A stretch of 64,000 nt of DNA from Symbiodinium microadriaticum (lineage: Eukaryota; Sar; Dinophyceae; Suessiales; Symbiodiniaceae): positions 204,650-268,649 of the forward strand of contig LSRX01000791.1 in NCBI GenBank assembly GCA_001939145.1. Reading direction: 5' to 3'. The notes below the pieces were generated by a model. That model had not been told where the DNA came from and did not search any database. It saw only the letters and a list, made by a program, of their open reading frames with translations. The translations under genes and the position numbers were made by a program. Positions 23,249 through 35,540 of the stretch are shown in pieces. Numbering within the stretch: position 1 is the first letter of the stretch; every line of letters begins with the position of its first letter.

Positions 23249-24341
23249 CTCAGCTCTCACAAACCTGCGCTGCCCGGCCACTGGGAATGCCCAAGTCAAG
23301 GCAGAGCCACTCCACTCATCGGGCCAAGGAGCCTCGATACACGGGTGCTATACGGCTGCTTTGCAACGGTGGTCTCTCACACGTTCACATGTTGATGAGT
23401 GAAGCGCGCGACATGACTTCAAATTGAGGATTCACGGACACTCCCCTCTAGCGCTTGCAGCACGATGAATGTCGACTTTCTGAAACCAAGCAGCCTCGTC
23501 CGGACCCAATCGGAGCCACAGCCCTGAAATCCGAAAAACACCATGTAGTCCTAGAGCAGGCTGGTGGGTTCGGTCGGATATCCCACGCCAAAAGCCCTCG
23601 AACGGATCCTGCATCCTAAAGCCACCACATATCTTCGGAATGAAGACCTAAATCCCCAAACCCTGACTTGATGAACATGACCAGGCCCAAGATCCACCCA
23701 CCCGATCGAATTATTCAAGCGCATGGGGCATCGCCGCCACTCGAACTCAGGATACCAAGGTCTTTCGCCACATAAGCCTCAGAAGTGGTTCGAATTCCTC
23801 CCTTGTTCTCATCTTCGTCTTGCTTCTGTGCTTACACTGCCGCAATGCATCTCTTAACTCTTGCTCGAAGTCTCGTGCCATGAAGGCAAATGCAGGAAGG
23901 CCCCTCTCCTCTGCTCGCCAGATGCCAGACTGAGCCCTGAACGGTCGTAGTGGTCGGCCGCGGTGTGGTCATGGCCTTCCGGATCTGCAAAATGGTTTGA
24001 ACCTGTGTTCCATCTCTTTCAGTTGGGTATCATCCTCCTCCTCCCCTCCTCCTGCCGCTACCGCTACCGCCACGGCTCCCGCCCTTCACCAACACCACCA
24101 CCATCACCCTGGTGGTGGTGGGGGCGAGCAGAAATGCTGTTCAGGTCTTCGGTGTCTTGCCACCCCAAATTCCCACCCTGAGCAGACCTGCTTGAACAAT
24201 CAAAAATTTAACGTCGCACACTTTCTGCATGCCCGCACCCTCGGTGGCTCCAGCGATCCGCAGCCGGTCACGGCGACCGGGACGACGCTCTTCACATCTG
24301 TTCGAAGCCTCAGTCCAGTTTAAATCTCAGACTGGCTTTTT
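23249..24341. other. No further supported gene
   Basis: This could contain upstream exons of the 23.1-kb membrane protein. The CCA/GGT-rich stretch near 24020-24125 is low complexity. I see no RNA gene. Confidence 0.3.
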
Positions 24342-24467
24342 TTATGCTTCTTTGGCTGTGGAAGGGAGTTCGAGTGGGGTGCAGAGATCGGCATTCCGAG
24401 GCCCTTGCTGAAGCAAATCAATGCACTGGTAGTGCTGCGCCACGCAGACATAGTCCAGCGCCTTGGG
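24342..24467 (-). CDS. Ankyrin-like C-terminal exon
   Basis: The exon begins after CCCAG| at 24468 and ends at TAA 24344-24342 (41 codons). It reads PKALDYVCVAQHYQCIDLLQ then QGPRNADLCTPLELPS. The A-L-D-x-(4)-A-x-x-H-x-x-C-x-x-L-L spacing is that of an ankyrin helix pair. The plus strand is also open across this exon and at first looked more protein-like, but it would need a 36-nt intron. The minus reading ends cleanly and agrees in strand with the neighbours. Confidence 0.45.
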   Translation of the reverse strand, partial: PKALDYVCVAQHYQCIDLLQQGPRNADLCTPLELPSTAKEA

Positions 24468-27190
24468 CTGGGATGGTTGGAGGGTGCAGTTTAAACTTGC
24501 ATAGAGCCTTTAACACAGCAGGTGAAGCCGCTGGAGCTAGCTCTTGCGTTGGCAGACCGACGAGTCTCAGCATATCCTGTTGCCTCCATTCGCCTGGCTC
24601 TGTTCAGGCAAGCAGCGACTGGCGGGCTGCTGTCGCCGAAGTTCCACGACTGGCATCCAACCGGGTTCGGATTCGGCACAAACGACATAAGCTCATTGCA
24701 GACTAGGTGTTTTGTTTCTGCTGGGAGAGGTGAAGCCCGACTGTGCGGCTCCTCATCTGCCCCCCTTTTGAGTGGCCACATATGGTGGCACTGTGCCTGG
24801 CAAACTTCAAACCATCCCAAAAAAGCCAGCAAATAGTAGGCAGCATGGCGCAAGAACCTGGAAGCCCGATGCCACATCTCTTCTGGAGACCTATTGAGAG
24901 CATCAACCGCCCAATAAATAATTTATAAGAAATACAATATAATATATTATGTATTAAATATTATATATATTTATATGTAAAAAGCGTGGCAGCCGCCTCA
25001 GGGCTGACCTGGCAGTATCGGCAACCCTTTACGAAGCAGCCGTTGCCTGAGCGGCGAGGCACACGCAAGCAGTCGAACACTGCATCTTCGAGACGAGCTC
25101 TCTCATAAAACAGGCGAGAGATCATGAGATGGCACTGAACCAGTGCGAGCGCAAGCGGCAGTTGCGGGCATAGAGGGCGCAGTTCGGGGGATTCTCCACC
25201 TCCCAAGAGCCGCAGATTGCAAAGAAAAGCACGAGCGACTTATCTTCTGTGGCTTCCAACTCTGGCCCCTCCAACGCCAAGACTGCTGAGCCCACCGCCA
25301 CGGTGCCGGTCGTGGTCTGTGTGGCGCTTGTCGTTGTTTGAGTTTCCTCTGCTTCAGAAAGTCAAGAGAACCCCTGGTCTGCGCGTGGGGTCTGGGCATC
25401 TTCATCCTGATGTGTTTCGGCCGGTGTCCAAAATTATGCAGATCGAACCGGCTGCCCCGCACCAGCCCGAAACAACTCACACAGAACCCTATACGTGGCC
25501 CACACCAGCGCAAGAGACAGATTCCATAGTTCCATTCACTCAGGACCCAGCAGTCTCATTTTCCTCACTGCTCATGGCCAGAGGCAGGGCATGGCAAGGG
25601 ACATTCTTGTGCCTGCAAGCGGAGGCTTCTGGATCCCACTCCTGTCCATGCAACCTGAAACCACCAGGTCCTAGGTGCGCATTTCAGGCTGAAGCTGCGC
25701 AAGGCTGTGAAGCCTCTGTGTGCACGGAGATACTATAGACATGTAGGAGGCGAGTTGTAACTTCAATTAGGTTTATGTGCGTGACCTTGTTTGGTCTTGT
25801 TTAGCGTTTGCATGCTGCACTCTTTGGCAGTAAATGGCTGCGTCCGGCTTGCAAAGTTAGGGTGTTAAGTAGTCGGTTGCGCAAGGCAGATGGCAAACTT
25901 CAAGGAGAATAACCAGCGATTGCATGAACGACCTTGGAGGCTCACGATGCGGTGACTCGAAATTGCACAGCTTCCGACATGTGAGGGCTGAACACATCTC
26001 TCGATCGCGTCACTCGTGCAGGCACAAGCAGAACTGTTAGTGCCGGGGTGCCGAAACACTTCGTCTACACGATTGCAGATTGCTCACGAAGAACCCCAGA
26101 CCCAAGCAAGCTTTTTCCGTTTTCCTCAGACACTGCCGCCAAGGTCCCCTCAGCGAAATCGAGCAGCTAGGGACTTTACACGAGGCTTCGGCTTGGGGTT
26201 TCAGTGCTCCTCCTGGAGCTGTGCAAGACTTCTACTTTAAGTGAAAAGAAGCCTAATAGGCGTCTCCGAGCTATAAGAGGCAAAAAGGCAATGGAGTCTA
26301 CAAAGAGAAAGCTCCTTCGACTTCCTGTCACTGCCTGAAGTGAGCTGAGGTCCCGGCTCCAGCATCCTCGCCCGCAGCGCGCAGCAGAGCAGCTGGATCC
26401 TCGGAGACCTCGTCCCGGAGCACACCGTGTCGGAACTTTTGCCCCCCAGATAAATAGTTAGATAGACAGGTAGATAGCTGGATAGATATGTAGACAGATA
26501 GACAGATAGATAGATAGATAGATAGATAGTTTTNGCCCTTCTCAAAGTGCGAGAGCTTCGGTCACCGTGTGCTCCATCATGCACCGCCCTGAGCCACGGA
26601 CCTGAAACTCTGCCGGCAGCCTGGCACGGAGAGTCGGCCGATCTCTGTGAATGTCGGAGGTGGAGGATTCGAACCATGCGAGGAGACGCACAGCGACTCA
26701 GCGACTGAGGCAGGCATGGCATGACGGCATGATCCGATCTCTGCACGAAGTAAGTGTTCAAGGCCTAAACGCGACGCAAAAGTCTTGGCGAATGAGTCTC
26801 ATCCCTCGGAACTAAGCAGAAGACATGCAGTTGAGCCTGAGCCCAGAAAACTTTTTTCCGGCCGATCGTGATTGAACTCCCACCCGGCTGGCCACGCAGC
26901 GGCCTCTGCCGGCCCATCTGGAGTGCCTCCGACAAAGGCAAGGAAGCGCCCAGCTCCTTCGCGCACGTCGGCAATAACGAGGACACTGCAATCAGAGTGA
27001 GCAACTTATCCTTTCATCCCTCTGCTATTGAGGCACTGCGACGTGGTCATGACGGTCATGAACCGACAAGCGGCATGGCATAGCGTGCTGTACCACCAGC
27101 AAAGACTCCAAATTGCGTTGAGGACTCAAGGGGCTTTCTGTTGGCGGCGGCAGGGATACTTGAAGGGCCACCGCCGATGCTCAGCAGCAT
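24468..27190. other. Sparse region with scattered coding-like segments and a GATA repeat
   Basis: A minus-strand segment at about 25206-25040 (ALVQCHLMISRLFYERARLE) may be an exon but has no identified partners. A TAGATAGATAGA-type run covers 26452-26533 and ends in one unresolved base (26534). AT-rich sequence at 24910-24980 has no gene. Confidence 0.35.
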
Positions 27191-27196
27191 GACAAC

Positions 27197-27226
27197 ATTG
27201 CTCTCTCTCTCTCTCTCTCTCTCTCG
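27197..27226. repeat. CT dinucleotide repeat
   Basis: A pure CT run of about 28 bp. On the plus strand it could resemble a pyrimidine tract, but no gene start follows it. Confidence 0.85.
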
Positions 27227-27999
27227 GTCCAGGCGTCTGGGGTAGTTGATGCTCTCTCGATGGATGTTCTGGCAAGGTGGACATAATCACGTGGGACGCC
27301 GGATCCATGTCCCTAATGAGCTATCTGGCCACTTCGAGGCATCGGGGCCAGGGCTGATGTCGCCCACAGATGCCGTCAAAGACTCCAGTCTCGGATCTTC
27401 CGATTACTCCGGGTCGCACAGTGGCGCACAGCGTTGGGACCCAACCCCTGCGCCAAGCCGTGATCTGGCACAACCCCGAGATGTCGGAGTTCGGCCCGGA
27501 AGGGCTGTGCTGGACAGCTGCTTGCACAATACGGACCTTATAAGGCCACCGCCAATCCCGTTCCCGGTGGTTGCTCCGGGAAAGTCATCTGGGCGACCCT
27601 GGGTAAGTTGATGCTGCCGCCTGGCCACCCTTGACACGCTCCCCAATTGGATCGGTAACGCTGTCCAACAGCATTGCCCACACAGCTGCAGCCCCATGAC
27701 GCCGCTGATTCTGAAGCAGCGAACCAGGCCCAGCTACCGGCAACCTTTCACGCCTCCTTTTTCCGTGATATCGCTCAAGTCCGATGATTGTTTCCACCAG
27801 CATGCAGATGCTGCTACGATGGTTTCACTGCAGGCGGTCCTGCTGGCACCAATCAGGCTGCACCTGTTCAAAAGCAGCGCATGCCTGGACGAGGCAAGCA
27901 GATCCTACTCTGAGTCTGACGGGGTGCACCTGGGCAGGATCTGGGGAAGACCATGCTCAGCCATCGCAATAGGCACGCATTGAGCAGCGGTGCCGTGTT

Positions 28000-28898
28000 C
28001 TTTCTATGGCAAAGCAGATTACTGAGTACTGCTCAGGCTCCACAGCAGTGCCCTTGTTAACAGGAAGAAGGCGGCAAAGCTCCGGGCCTTGATGATCAAG
28101 CTCAGGGATTCCCAACCTGCGAAGTGCTCTCAAGGACTTCTTCGCAGTGAAATCGGAAACCGGATAGGGGGAAAGCTCCACAAGCGGAAGATACCTCGCA
28201 GGCGAGTGCTGAGGACTACATTATGACATTTACGAACTGAGCCCTTCAGTGGGGGCCTGAAGCCTGCCACACTCGCTAACTGCCGGTATCACCACACAAT
28301 CGTCCCGCAACAGCTTTCGTCTTGCTTATCAGCGCAAGGGACGACCGAGAGATTTCAGGCGACACGGCCCTTTCCTATGCTCAGGATGCTGGCTCCTGGT
28401 AGGTCGAGCCACGACGCCTAATGAGGAGGCTTCCGTGCCAACGAACACCAGAGAGCAGGATTTAGATTCAGCCGCTCTGTGGCTTGCAGAAACAGTTGGG
28501 TTTCATCTCAGTAGTTGCTAACTCCTACATGAGTTGCAATGTGGTCATGCATGGTGGACATACAGGCGTTGGCTAGCAACAGCTACCCGAAGTGGGCAAG
28601 GGTCCTTACAAGCACCTGAAGGCCGTGAAGCAAGCTTCACGAGTCGCGTGCTCTGGCCTTCTCCGTTTGTCAGCTGCTGTCGCAGTGCAGCATCTAGCGA
28701 AGCAGTGCTCCGCCAAGCTTCCCGGAGGGCCTCAGCGCACATCGCGTGGCTACAACACAGCCCTGGTGGTCAAGCTCACCAGGTCCTGTACCCTCATTTT
28801 GCACGTGAAAACCATCAAAACGATTTGCGATCCTCACGGAGGCTTTTGCCTGCCATGAGTGCCAGGTAGTCACGCAGAACAGCAGAATCTCGTTGAGC
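28000..28898 (-). CDS. Unidentified multi-exon gene (partial)
   Basis: Likely exons (minus): 28898 to 28833 or 28822 (AQRDSAVLRDYLALMAGKSL), 28730-28616 (ALREAWRSTASLDAALRQQL) and 28194 to about 28000 (YLPLVELSPYPVSDFTAKKS, then RALRRLGIPELDHQGPELC). Acceptors are GTAG|G, TGAG|G and CGAG|G, and donors available are GA or GT. A GA donor at 28832 joins the first two exons in phase 0. The third is not joined with certainty. Composition is that of a soluble helical protein. Further downstream segments near 27.75-27.65 kb (QNQRRHGAAAVWAMLLDSVT) may continue it. No family recognised. Confidence 0.4.
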
Positions 28899-29199
28899 CT
28901 ACAGTTCCCTAAGCAAGATGCCACTCCTCTCTTTGCGAGATGCCCCGGCATCACCACTGCCAAGACGCATTGACACCCAACTGTCGACATTAACTAAAGC
29001 ACGAGCTCCTTCGTCTGGCAAACGCCTTTGGCGTTTGAGAAACGCTTCGCTGGCTCATGTCTCCGAGCAGAGGCAAAGCCCTGCGAGCCGGTTGAACGGG
29101 AAGAACGGGCATGGGTGCGGCTCGGTCGGTGCGTTTTACGCCTTCCTCGCCTCGTCCAAATTCCCAGCCGCGCCGTCCGAAGACAGGCCGTGGGGGGGC

Positions 29200-29820
29200 T
29201 AAGGTGAAGCTGGCCAAGCCTCCGTCCAAGACGATTGGGTGTTGTTCAAGTTGTTCACCTTCCTGGGCAGGAAGGGCCCAATGGGCCTGCTTTCAAAAGC
29301 CCACCCTTCAAATTCAGATTCTAACTGCCAAGTCAACACCCCTCGGCATTTCCATCATTCTGCACGAGCTCTCGAAGGGATAATGGAAACAAGACTCCCA
29401 CATGCATCGGCTATAGAGTATGTGTCAAACCTGCAAGCAGCGCCTCCAAGCGCCCAAAGCCGCAAAAGCATGCACCGTGCACCATGTAAGGCAACCAAAG
29501 CAAAAGAAGGAGTTGAGCGAGCAGACAACCACCCCCAACATTTATCTCGAGACTTTGCCTGTTCTTGACAACTTGACGGCGGTGCTCGGCTCCCTGTCCC
29601 GGCATCCCGGGTTCGGCCTTCAAAGCCATAGACAAGTCTAATCAGGTCTGGGCCTTGAACCAAACTGCCGCTGACCTGAAGAGTCCGGACCAATTGGCCG
29701 CTGCTTTGCTGTGCTGCCGCGCAGCTGGCTCTTCGGGGTCTGCTTGGCCCTGGCCTGAAGAGCTTGGTCCTGGGCGTGCTCATCGGGGTGTCTCCGGCAA
29801 ACCTCAACACCAGTCCGGGT
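29200..29820. other. Coding-like sequence, strand unresolved
   Basis: Plus-strand frames read DDWVLFKLFTFLGRK near 29.25 kb and NIYLETLPVLDNLTAVLGSL near 29.55 kb. The minus strand has an ATG-led frame from 29635 (MALKAEPGMPGQGAEHRRQV). Because all phased genes here are minus, I favour the minus reading, but nothing is joined. Confidence 0.2.
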
Positions 29821-30266
29821 TAAGAGTGTTGAGGAGACGCATTGGTGCTGCTTGGATCTGGCTGTTTCGATGAGCTAACAATACCGTCAGACAGTTGCTG
29901 ACCCGCAAGCTGTGCCGGCGGTGCAGTCCTGATAATCCTCCGACAGCGCAATCTCCCCCAATTCCTCGCAAACAGCCGCGAGCCTGTGGCAAGCAACGTT
30001 GACGGCGCGAGGTGGTGCTTGCTGAAGGTATCTGGTGCTGACTTCAAGACCCGGTAGAAGCCATAGGCCGGCATGTCGGGCAGAGGCACAAGCCTGTCTG
30101 CACGACACCCCGGTCCCTAGCCCTCAACCCACGAAACATGGCGGACCACTTTTTTTTTTTCCTAACGTTGGCGGCCCCCGGTCTCCCTTGCTAAGGTTGG
30201 CGGTCCCGTTTTGGTTAGAACTACTATGCACTGCAGCATTTCCTATTGTTTTGCACCTAGCTAGTA

Positions 30267-30428
30267 GGCAACTGCAATTAGCAGGGTGGCTTTGGGCCGC
30301 CAGCTATTGGGGAATTATATGGCAACTGCAATTAGCAGGGTGGCCTTGGGCCGCCAGCTATTGGGGAATTATATGGCAACTGCAATTAGCAGGGTGGCCT
30401 TTGGCCCCCAGCTATTGGGGAATTCTAT
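30267..30428. repeat. 54-bp tandem repeat, three units
   Basis: Units start at 30267, 30321 and 30375 (ggcaactgcaattagcaggg and on). The first two differ by one base and the third by several. As 54 is a multiple of three, all units stay open in one frame, which makes an artefactual ORF. Confidence 0.9.
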
Positions 30429-30504
30429 ACAATTTGCACGGCGGCGTTCTACCGCAACCTACTCGGGACTGCGGGGTGGCTGTTTCCGGCATGCGGAGTT
30501 GCAT

Positions 30505-30527
30505 GTAGAAGTAGTAGCAGTAGTAGC

Positions 30528-30578
<51 letters not shown>

Positions 30579-30605
30579 CGTCGCAGTACTAGTAGTAGCA
30601 ATATC
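30505..30605. repeat. TAG/GTA trinucleotide repeat
   Basis: Nearly perfect (GTA)n of about 90 bp with a few interruptions (gca, tcg). Confidence 0.9.
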
Positions 30606-30959
30606 AGTAGTCGTGGCGACAGCGTGTGTGAACTGCCGGTCAGAATCATTGCAACAGTAACATCACATGGAAAGCCGCAGCAGTATGGCAGCTAGTCAGT
30701 ATCACCAACACCACCACGAGGGGAAAGACGGCAGAGGCTGTTTCTGTTCTATGTACCCAAACCCTCAACCGAGAGCCAACCCAAACCCTCAACCGAGAGC
30801 CAACGTTACCAAGGGCCGCCGGGGACCGACAACGCTAGGAAAAAAAAAAGTGGGGGCCCCACGAAACATGGTTGAACATAAAGAACGACCTGCGCATGCG
30901 GAAAGCCGATATATACCAGCTTCAAGCATCTCACCGATGCCCTTGCTCTGAGAACTTCT

Positions 30960-32580
30960 CGCATCCCAACAATAAGCGATACAGCATAATATAGCAAATT
31001 ATAGCATAAAGGAGCATTATACAACATAATACAACATCACATATTTCATTACATGCAACACCATCTTCTATAATTTAATATAACAACAACGATAATCGCA
31101 ATGCCAATATTTATGTGTTACTTGTTAGTGTGTATTGTGATCGTTAATGAGCATGGTATGTAAACATACCTCTGTGTGTATATAAAGATATGAATCAAAA
31201 AAGCTTTCGGCTGGAGAGTGGAATGCCCTGGAGGGGGGAGTTTGTAATATAAGCGCTGCTATGGACCTTATACGATGTGCAACCTGTAAATTATGACATG
31301 TCATGCATAGAATACCACATATCATATATAACAAACTAGATACAATATAGAACATATAGCGCAACATGTAGTACATAACACACAATAGGGTAGGCTATAT
31401 AAAGCATATGATATAGAATACATAAAAAAAATCAGTTGGAAATTCAGAGAATAAATTGAGTTAGAATACAGTATGGCATTATGTATATATACACATCATC
31501 TAAGATGCATGTACGTGTACATCTGTATTGCGCAATGCATATATATATATATATACAGACGTGTGTGTGTGTGTGCGTATCTTTACTTTTCTTTTAGCAC
31601 AACATATATATATATATGTTGAATCTGTTATTGCCAGCATCATCGTGGGGTTTTGTTTTCCTTGTCGCACTCCCGCTCCGCGCCCCGCCCCGCGCCCCAC
31701 CAAAACAACACACAAACACAAACACACACACACACACACTCACTCACTCTCACTCTCACTCTCACTCACACACACACACACACAACACACACACACACGC
31801 ACACAACACAGATGCACACGACACACACCACCACCACCACCACCACCACCACCCACCACCACCACCACCACCACCACCACCATCACCGCCACCACCACCA
31901 CCACCACCAACCACCACCTTGACTTAATTAGTATAAACAAGGCACACTCATGTGGGGTTCTCCTGTCCTATACTTGTAACATAAAATAAGTAAGTAAATA
32001 AATGCATATATATATATGTATGTATGTATGTATATATCTACAAATATGTGTGTGCATATTTATCTGCAATTTGCATCTGGTGTTGTAGCTATAATATTGT
32101 AGACTGTTTGTTGCATATTATATATGAATATCTCTAACGGACATGTTATACCTTATAGTTATCATATACTTTATATTCTATATTGCATTACACCACACAC
32201 ACACACACGTTTATATGTGTGTATATATATACACACACGTAAACACATAACACATGTTTCCATCATCTCATACTACAGCACAATAACCACAACAGCAGCA
32301 ACACTAATCATAGCAACAACAAGAGCGTCAATATTAATGTATGCATATGTTGTTATGTATGTTGTTGATGCACGGTGCTCAGATTCGATATGTATGTGTC
32401 TATATATTCTACAATGCATCATATATTATATCAAATTGTTTGCTGTTCATTGTACCCAATTACACTGTACAATGTAGTGTATGTGTGTATATATATATGT
32501 ATATGTATGGGATGTATAATCTGTTCTATATAACTTGTCAAATACGACGTAGAGTATAAAACGTAGAAGATATGCAAATG
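30960..32580. repeat. AT-rich block with TA, GT, CA and CAC microsatellites
   Basis: AT-rich low-complexity sequence contains (TA)n at 31537-31556 and 31603-31619, (GT)n at 31561-31576, (CA)n and (CTCA)n at 31690-31800 and (CAC)n at about 31826-31917. No coding exon seen. Confidence 0.8.
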
Positions 32581-33205
32581 CCTTAAATGCAGCGATCGCA
32601 GCCTTCCACTAAAAACTGCTTTGCTACACTGCCGTGAACGTGTCGCGCAAAGAAAACCAACCCGGATTTCCTGCACTGTGTACCGGTCCAACTAGACTTG
32701 AGCTGTATTATAAGATACCCCCTAAACACAGTTCTAACTATCTAATGAAACTTCAGGTCTCTAACCGATAAGCAGTGAACGTGAAAGCTGCGGGGCAATC
32801 CCTAGCCGACCCTGCAAATCCACAAAACCCCCACCTGACGTAGAGGTCGGCCGCAGGGGCTCCAGTCACCTTCAACATGTACCAGGAATCTTGGCTCTCT
32901 ACGAGACGTCACACGGCCACTTCGAAAAGGTGGTTGCAAAGGGTTCTCCTGTGAAGAACATGCATCCGATGAAGAGGCAGAGAACTGCCCCAAAACAACG
33001 CGGTAGTGAAAAGCATGCCCGCAGAATGCTGCCTGTTCCTCGGCATTTCCTATTTCGGATGAAACCCGAGTATGTGCTCAACAAGAATCAGCATGCTTCA
33101 GTTCACCACGAGATGACGATTGGCTCCACTTTGCAGGGCCGAGCCTACCACTTAAATCCGTAAACCCTTTATTGCTACAGCTGGGAGTGCCCCCAAATCC
33201 CTTAC
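32581..33205. other. No supported gene
   Basis: Between the AT-rich block and the telomere-like sequence there are only short ORFs. A minus-strand hydrophobic stretch near 32990-32930 (VLCLFIGCMFF) is not phased to anything. Confidence 0.3.
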
Positions 33206-33214
33206 GGTTTCAGC

Positions 33215-33280
33215 GATTAGGGTTTAGCAGTTTAGGGTTTCGACTCTCAATCTCGCACAAGGCACGCGAGGCTCCCCCTA
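33215..33280. repeat. Telomere-like TTTAGGG units with TTTCGACTCTCA motif
   Basis: Two or three degenerate TTTAGGG units are followed directly by ttcgactctcaatctcgcac. The same combination occurs near 9550 and 9860, with related motif copies at 48035 and 48510. Confidence 0.7.
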
Positions 33281-33559
33281 AGCCTACCATGAGAGGCCCA
33301 ATACCCGTTAATTAAGGAATATACCTTAAATCATAACATTAAGGCCCTTGTTCTATAATTTAGAGGTATATATTAGGCCCCTATAATTTATAATTTAGGG
33401 GTATATACTCCTTACTTAAGGGGTATATTGGGCTCTCTGGGAACCTCTGGGTACCATGAAAGGATCCCCTGGAAGCGACTTGGAGGCCTTGCCAAGCACC
33501 GAGCGCATCGAGGCGGCTTCGCTCCAGGCCTGGTGCAGGGGGGGTGGGAGGCTTGTGGT

Positions 33560-33567
33560 ATGTATGN

Positions 33568-33605
<38 letters not shown>
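33560..33605. repeat. TA microsatellite with an unresolved base
   Basis: (TA)n of about 38 bp, preceded by one N at 33567. The N probably marks an assembly uncertainty in repeat length. Confidence 0.85.
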
Positions 33606-33659
33606 GTATATTGGTAGTATATTTATAGAGCAGCACACAACGAGAGGGAGCACAGCACA

Positions 33660-34285
33660 AGTCACATGCAGGTGCGGATTGCTCCGTAAGCTGGCCGCCT
33701 CGAAGCTACCCTTGGCATCCCCGCGCCGGCGCCGAAGGTCTCCACGCAGTTCCAGGAGCCTCCGGAACTCGGGGCGCTGGCTTTCGACTCTGAGGGTTGG
33801 ACAGGGCATGGCGTAAGAGACGGTGCTTGATGGTGTTGGCTGGGCTTGGCTTGTGACGAGCCCCGCTTATAGGATTGGCGATCGCCTTCCATGTCTACTT
33901 CATCCGTCACTTGAGATGCACATGTTGACCTAGCTAAAACAGTGTGCAGGTGATCGGGTGTGAGAACAGGTACTTGCCAGGCGAGCTGCCGATGAAGCAC
34001 GAGTCCATTGCTGATAGCAGCAAGAGGTGTCAGATTGGCCAAAACTGCCAAGACTTCAATCACAACCCTGGACTAGACCTGAAGTGCAAACCAGGGTGGA
34101 CCGGAAAGGTCAGAAGAAGCCTTTTCGCGACATCATGCAAGTCTGTCTGCGGAGTCCATTCCGAAGAAGGACTGGCATTGACTGCTACTTCAAGAACACA
34201 AGACTGCCCCATTCACCCTGGGCATCTGCTCTAAGGAAGCGTATTTATGCTATTGATACCGAACCAGAACATGCAAAATCGTAAC
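33660..34285. other. Coding-like segment, strand and integrity unresolved
   Basis: On the plus strand a frame after GCAG| reads ENRYLPGELPMKHESIADSS then a Cys-containing stretch, and an overlapping frame from about 34105 reads PFRDIMQVCLRSPFRRRTGI and ends in TAA near 34284. The two are in different frames with no room for an intron. This suggests a frameshifted remnant or a misread. A 133-codon minus frame overlaps (34063-33662). Confidence 0.2.
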
Positions 34286-34489
34286 ATTGTCAATGAGACG
34301 AGACGAGGAGCGACTACGGCTGAGACACTCTCTGCCAGAACTCTCTGCCCTTCTCTTGGCCAGCTGGCCAGAGACCGGAGCTGCGCTGCTGATGGCTCTG
34401 CCAAATCATGAAGGCTTCGGAGGGGGTCTGGGGGGAGGGGGCCTTTGTTAATCCTATGCTTATCCTACATTAATCACTTTTGTCACCTT

Positions 34490-34572
34490 ATGACTATCTT
34501 GTGCTTATCCTTGGCTAATCCTTGACTAAACATTACTCAAGGATTAGGCAAGGATAAGCACAGGATAGTCAT
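34490..34572. repeat. 36-bp inverted repeat with 11-nt loop
   Basis: The arm 34490-34525 (atgactatcttgtgcttatc and on) pairs with 34537-34572 with only two mismatches. It would form a long, near-perfect hairpin in either strand. Confidence 0.9.
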
Positions 34573-34748
34573 AATACCACATCACAGTCGTAGTGCAAAG
34601 TTGGGAAACATTGGCCCCAACAGCCACAATGACAACACCAGCAGTAGCAACAGCAGCAGCAACAACACCACCATCACCGCCGTCACCGCCACCACAAGGC
34701 CCAGCACATCCAACCTAATCCGCAGCAACGTGCTGCCGGCTACCCAGT

Positions 34749-35540
34749 TCCAGACCCCCCAAATCCCACCGTACACTCGGTATTCTCGGTAATCCAGCGC
34801 TAATCCGAGACTAGTCCGACACTAATCCCCGACGCCCCCAGTGTTCCGGACCCCCCCAAATCCCACTCGGTATTCTCGGTAATCCGACGCTAATCCGAGA
34901 GTAATCCGACACTAATCCCCGACACCCCCAGTTCCGGACCCACCAAATCCCACCGTACACTTGGTATTCTCGGTAATCCGACGCTAATCCGAGACTAATC
35001 CGACACTAATCCGACATTAATCCCCGACGCCCCCAGTTCCGGACCCCCCAAATCCCACCGTACACTCGGTATTCTCCGTAATCCGACGGTAATCCGAGAC
35101 TAATCCGACACTAATCCCCGACGCCCCCGGTTCCGGACCCCCCCAAATCCCACCGTACACTCGGTATTCTCGGTAATCCGACGCTAATCCGACACTAATC
35201 CCCCACTCATCCCCGACGTCCCCAGTTCCGCACCCCCCAAATCCCACCGTACACTCGCTATTCTCCATAATCTACGCTAATCCGAGACTAATCCGACACT
35301 CATCCCCGACGCCCCCAGTTCCGGACCCCCTAAATCCCCCCGTACACTCGGTATTCTCGGTAATCCTACGCTAACCCGACACTGATCCGAGACTAAACCC
35401 CGACCCCCCCCCAGTTCCGGACCCCCCAAATCCCACTGCACACTCGGTTTTCTCGGTATCCGACGCTAATCCGAAACAAATCCGAAAATCCGACACTAAT
35501 CCCCGACCCCTCCCCCACAGTTCCGGACCCCCCAAATCTG
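34749..35540. repeat. About 95-bp tandem satellite, eight to nine units
   Basis: Units begin near 34749, 34842, 34931, 35037, 35131, 35226, 35319, 35415 and 35520 with ttccggaccccccaaatccc. Each continues with cgtacactcggtattctcgg and several TAATCCGA words. Length variation (89-106 bp) comes mainly from the number of TAATCCGA words. Confidence 0.85.

Larger units (their letters stand above)
30128..30871. mobile_element. Non-autonomous element with inverted arms and 14-bp direct repeats
   Basis: The sequence cccacgaaacatgg occurs identically at 30128-30141 and 30858-30871. Just inside, about 50 bp at 30146-30195 (CCAC, poly-T, CCTAACGTTGGCGG and on) is matched in reverse complement at 30804-30854 (AAGGGCCGCCGGGGACCGAC and on to poly-A and GTGG). 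Direct repeats outside inverted arms are the usual footprint of a DNA transposon or MITE-like insertion. The interior has no transposase: it holds a 54-bp tandem repeat, a TAG repeat and a duplicated ccaaaccctcaaccgagagc motif near 30755-30805. Confidence 0.65.

Noticed and set aside
24365-24715. Plus-strand exon pair (PRPLLKQINALVVLRHADIV; KPLELALALADRRVSAYPVA) with a weak crotonase-like look
   Set aside because: It needs a 36-nt intron, lies opposite to all phased genes, and the minus strand carries an ankyrin-like exon ending in a clean stop.
24895-24920. AATAAATAATTTATAAG as a polyadenylation signal
   Set aside because: Dinoflagellates do not use AATAAA as a rule and no gene ends there in the right orientation.
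26640-26725. ggttcgaatcc-like box on the minus strand, suggesting a tRNA
   Set aside because: The T-stem does not pair and no D-arm or anticodon arm can be drawn. A tRNA-derived SINE fragment remains possible.
31528-31989. His/Thr/Pro-rich ORFs
   Set aside because: Translation of CA and CAC repeats.
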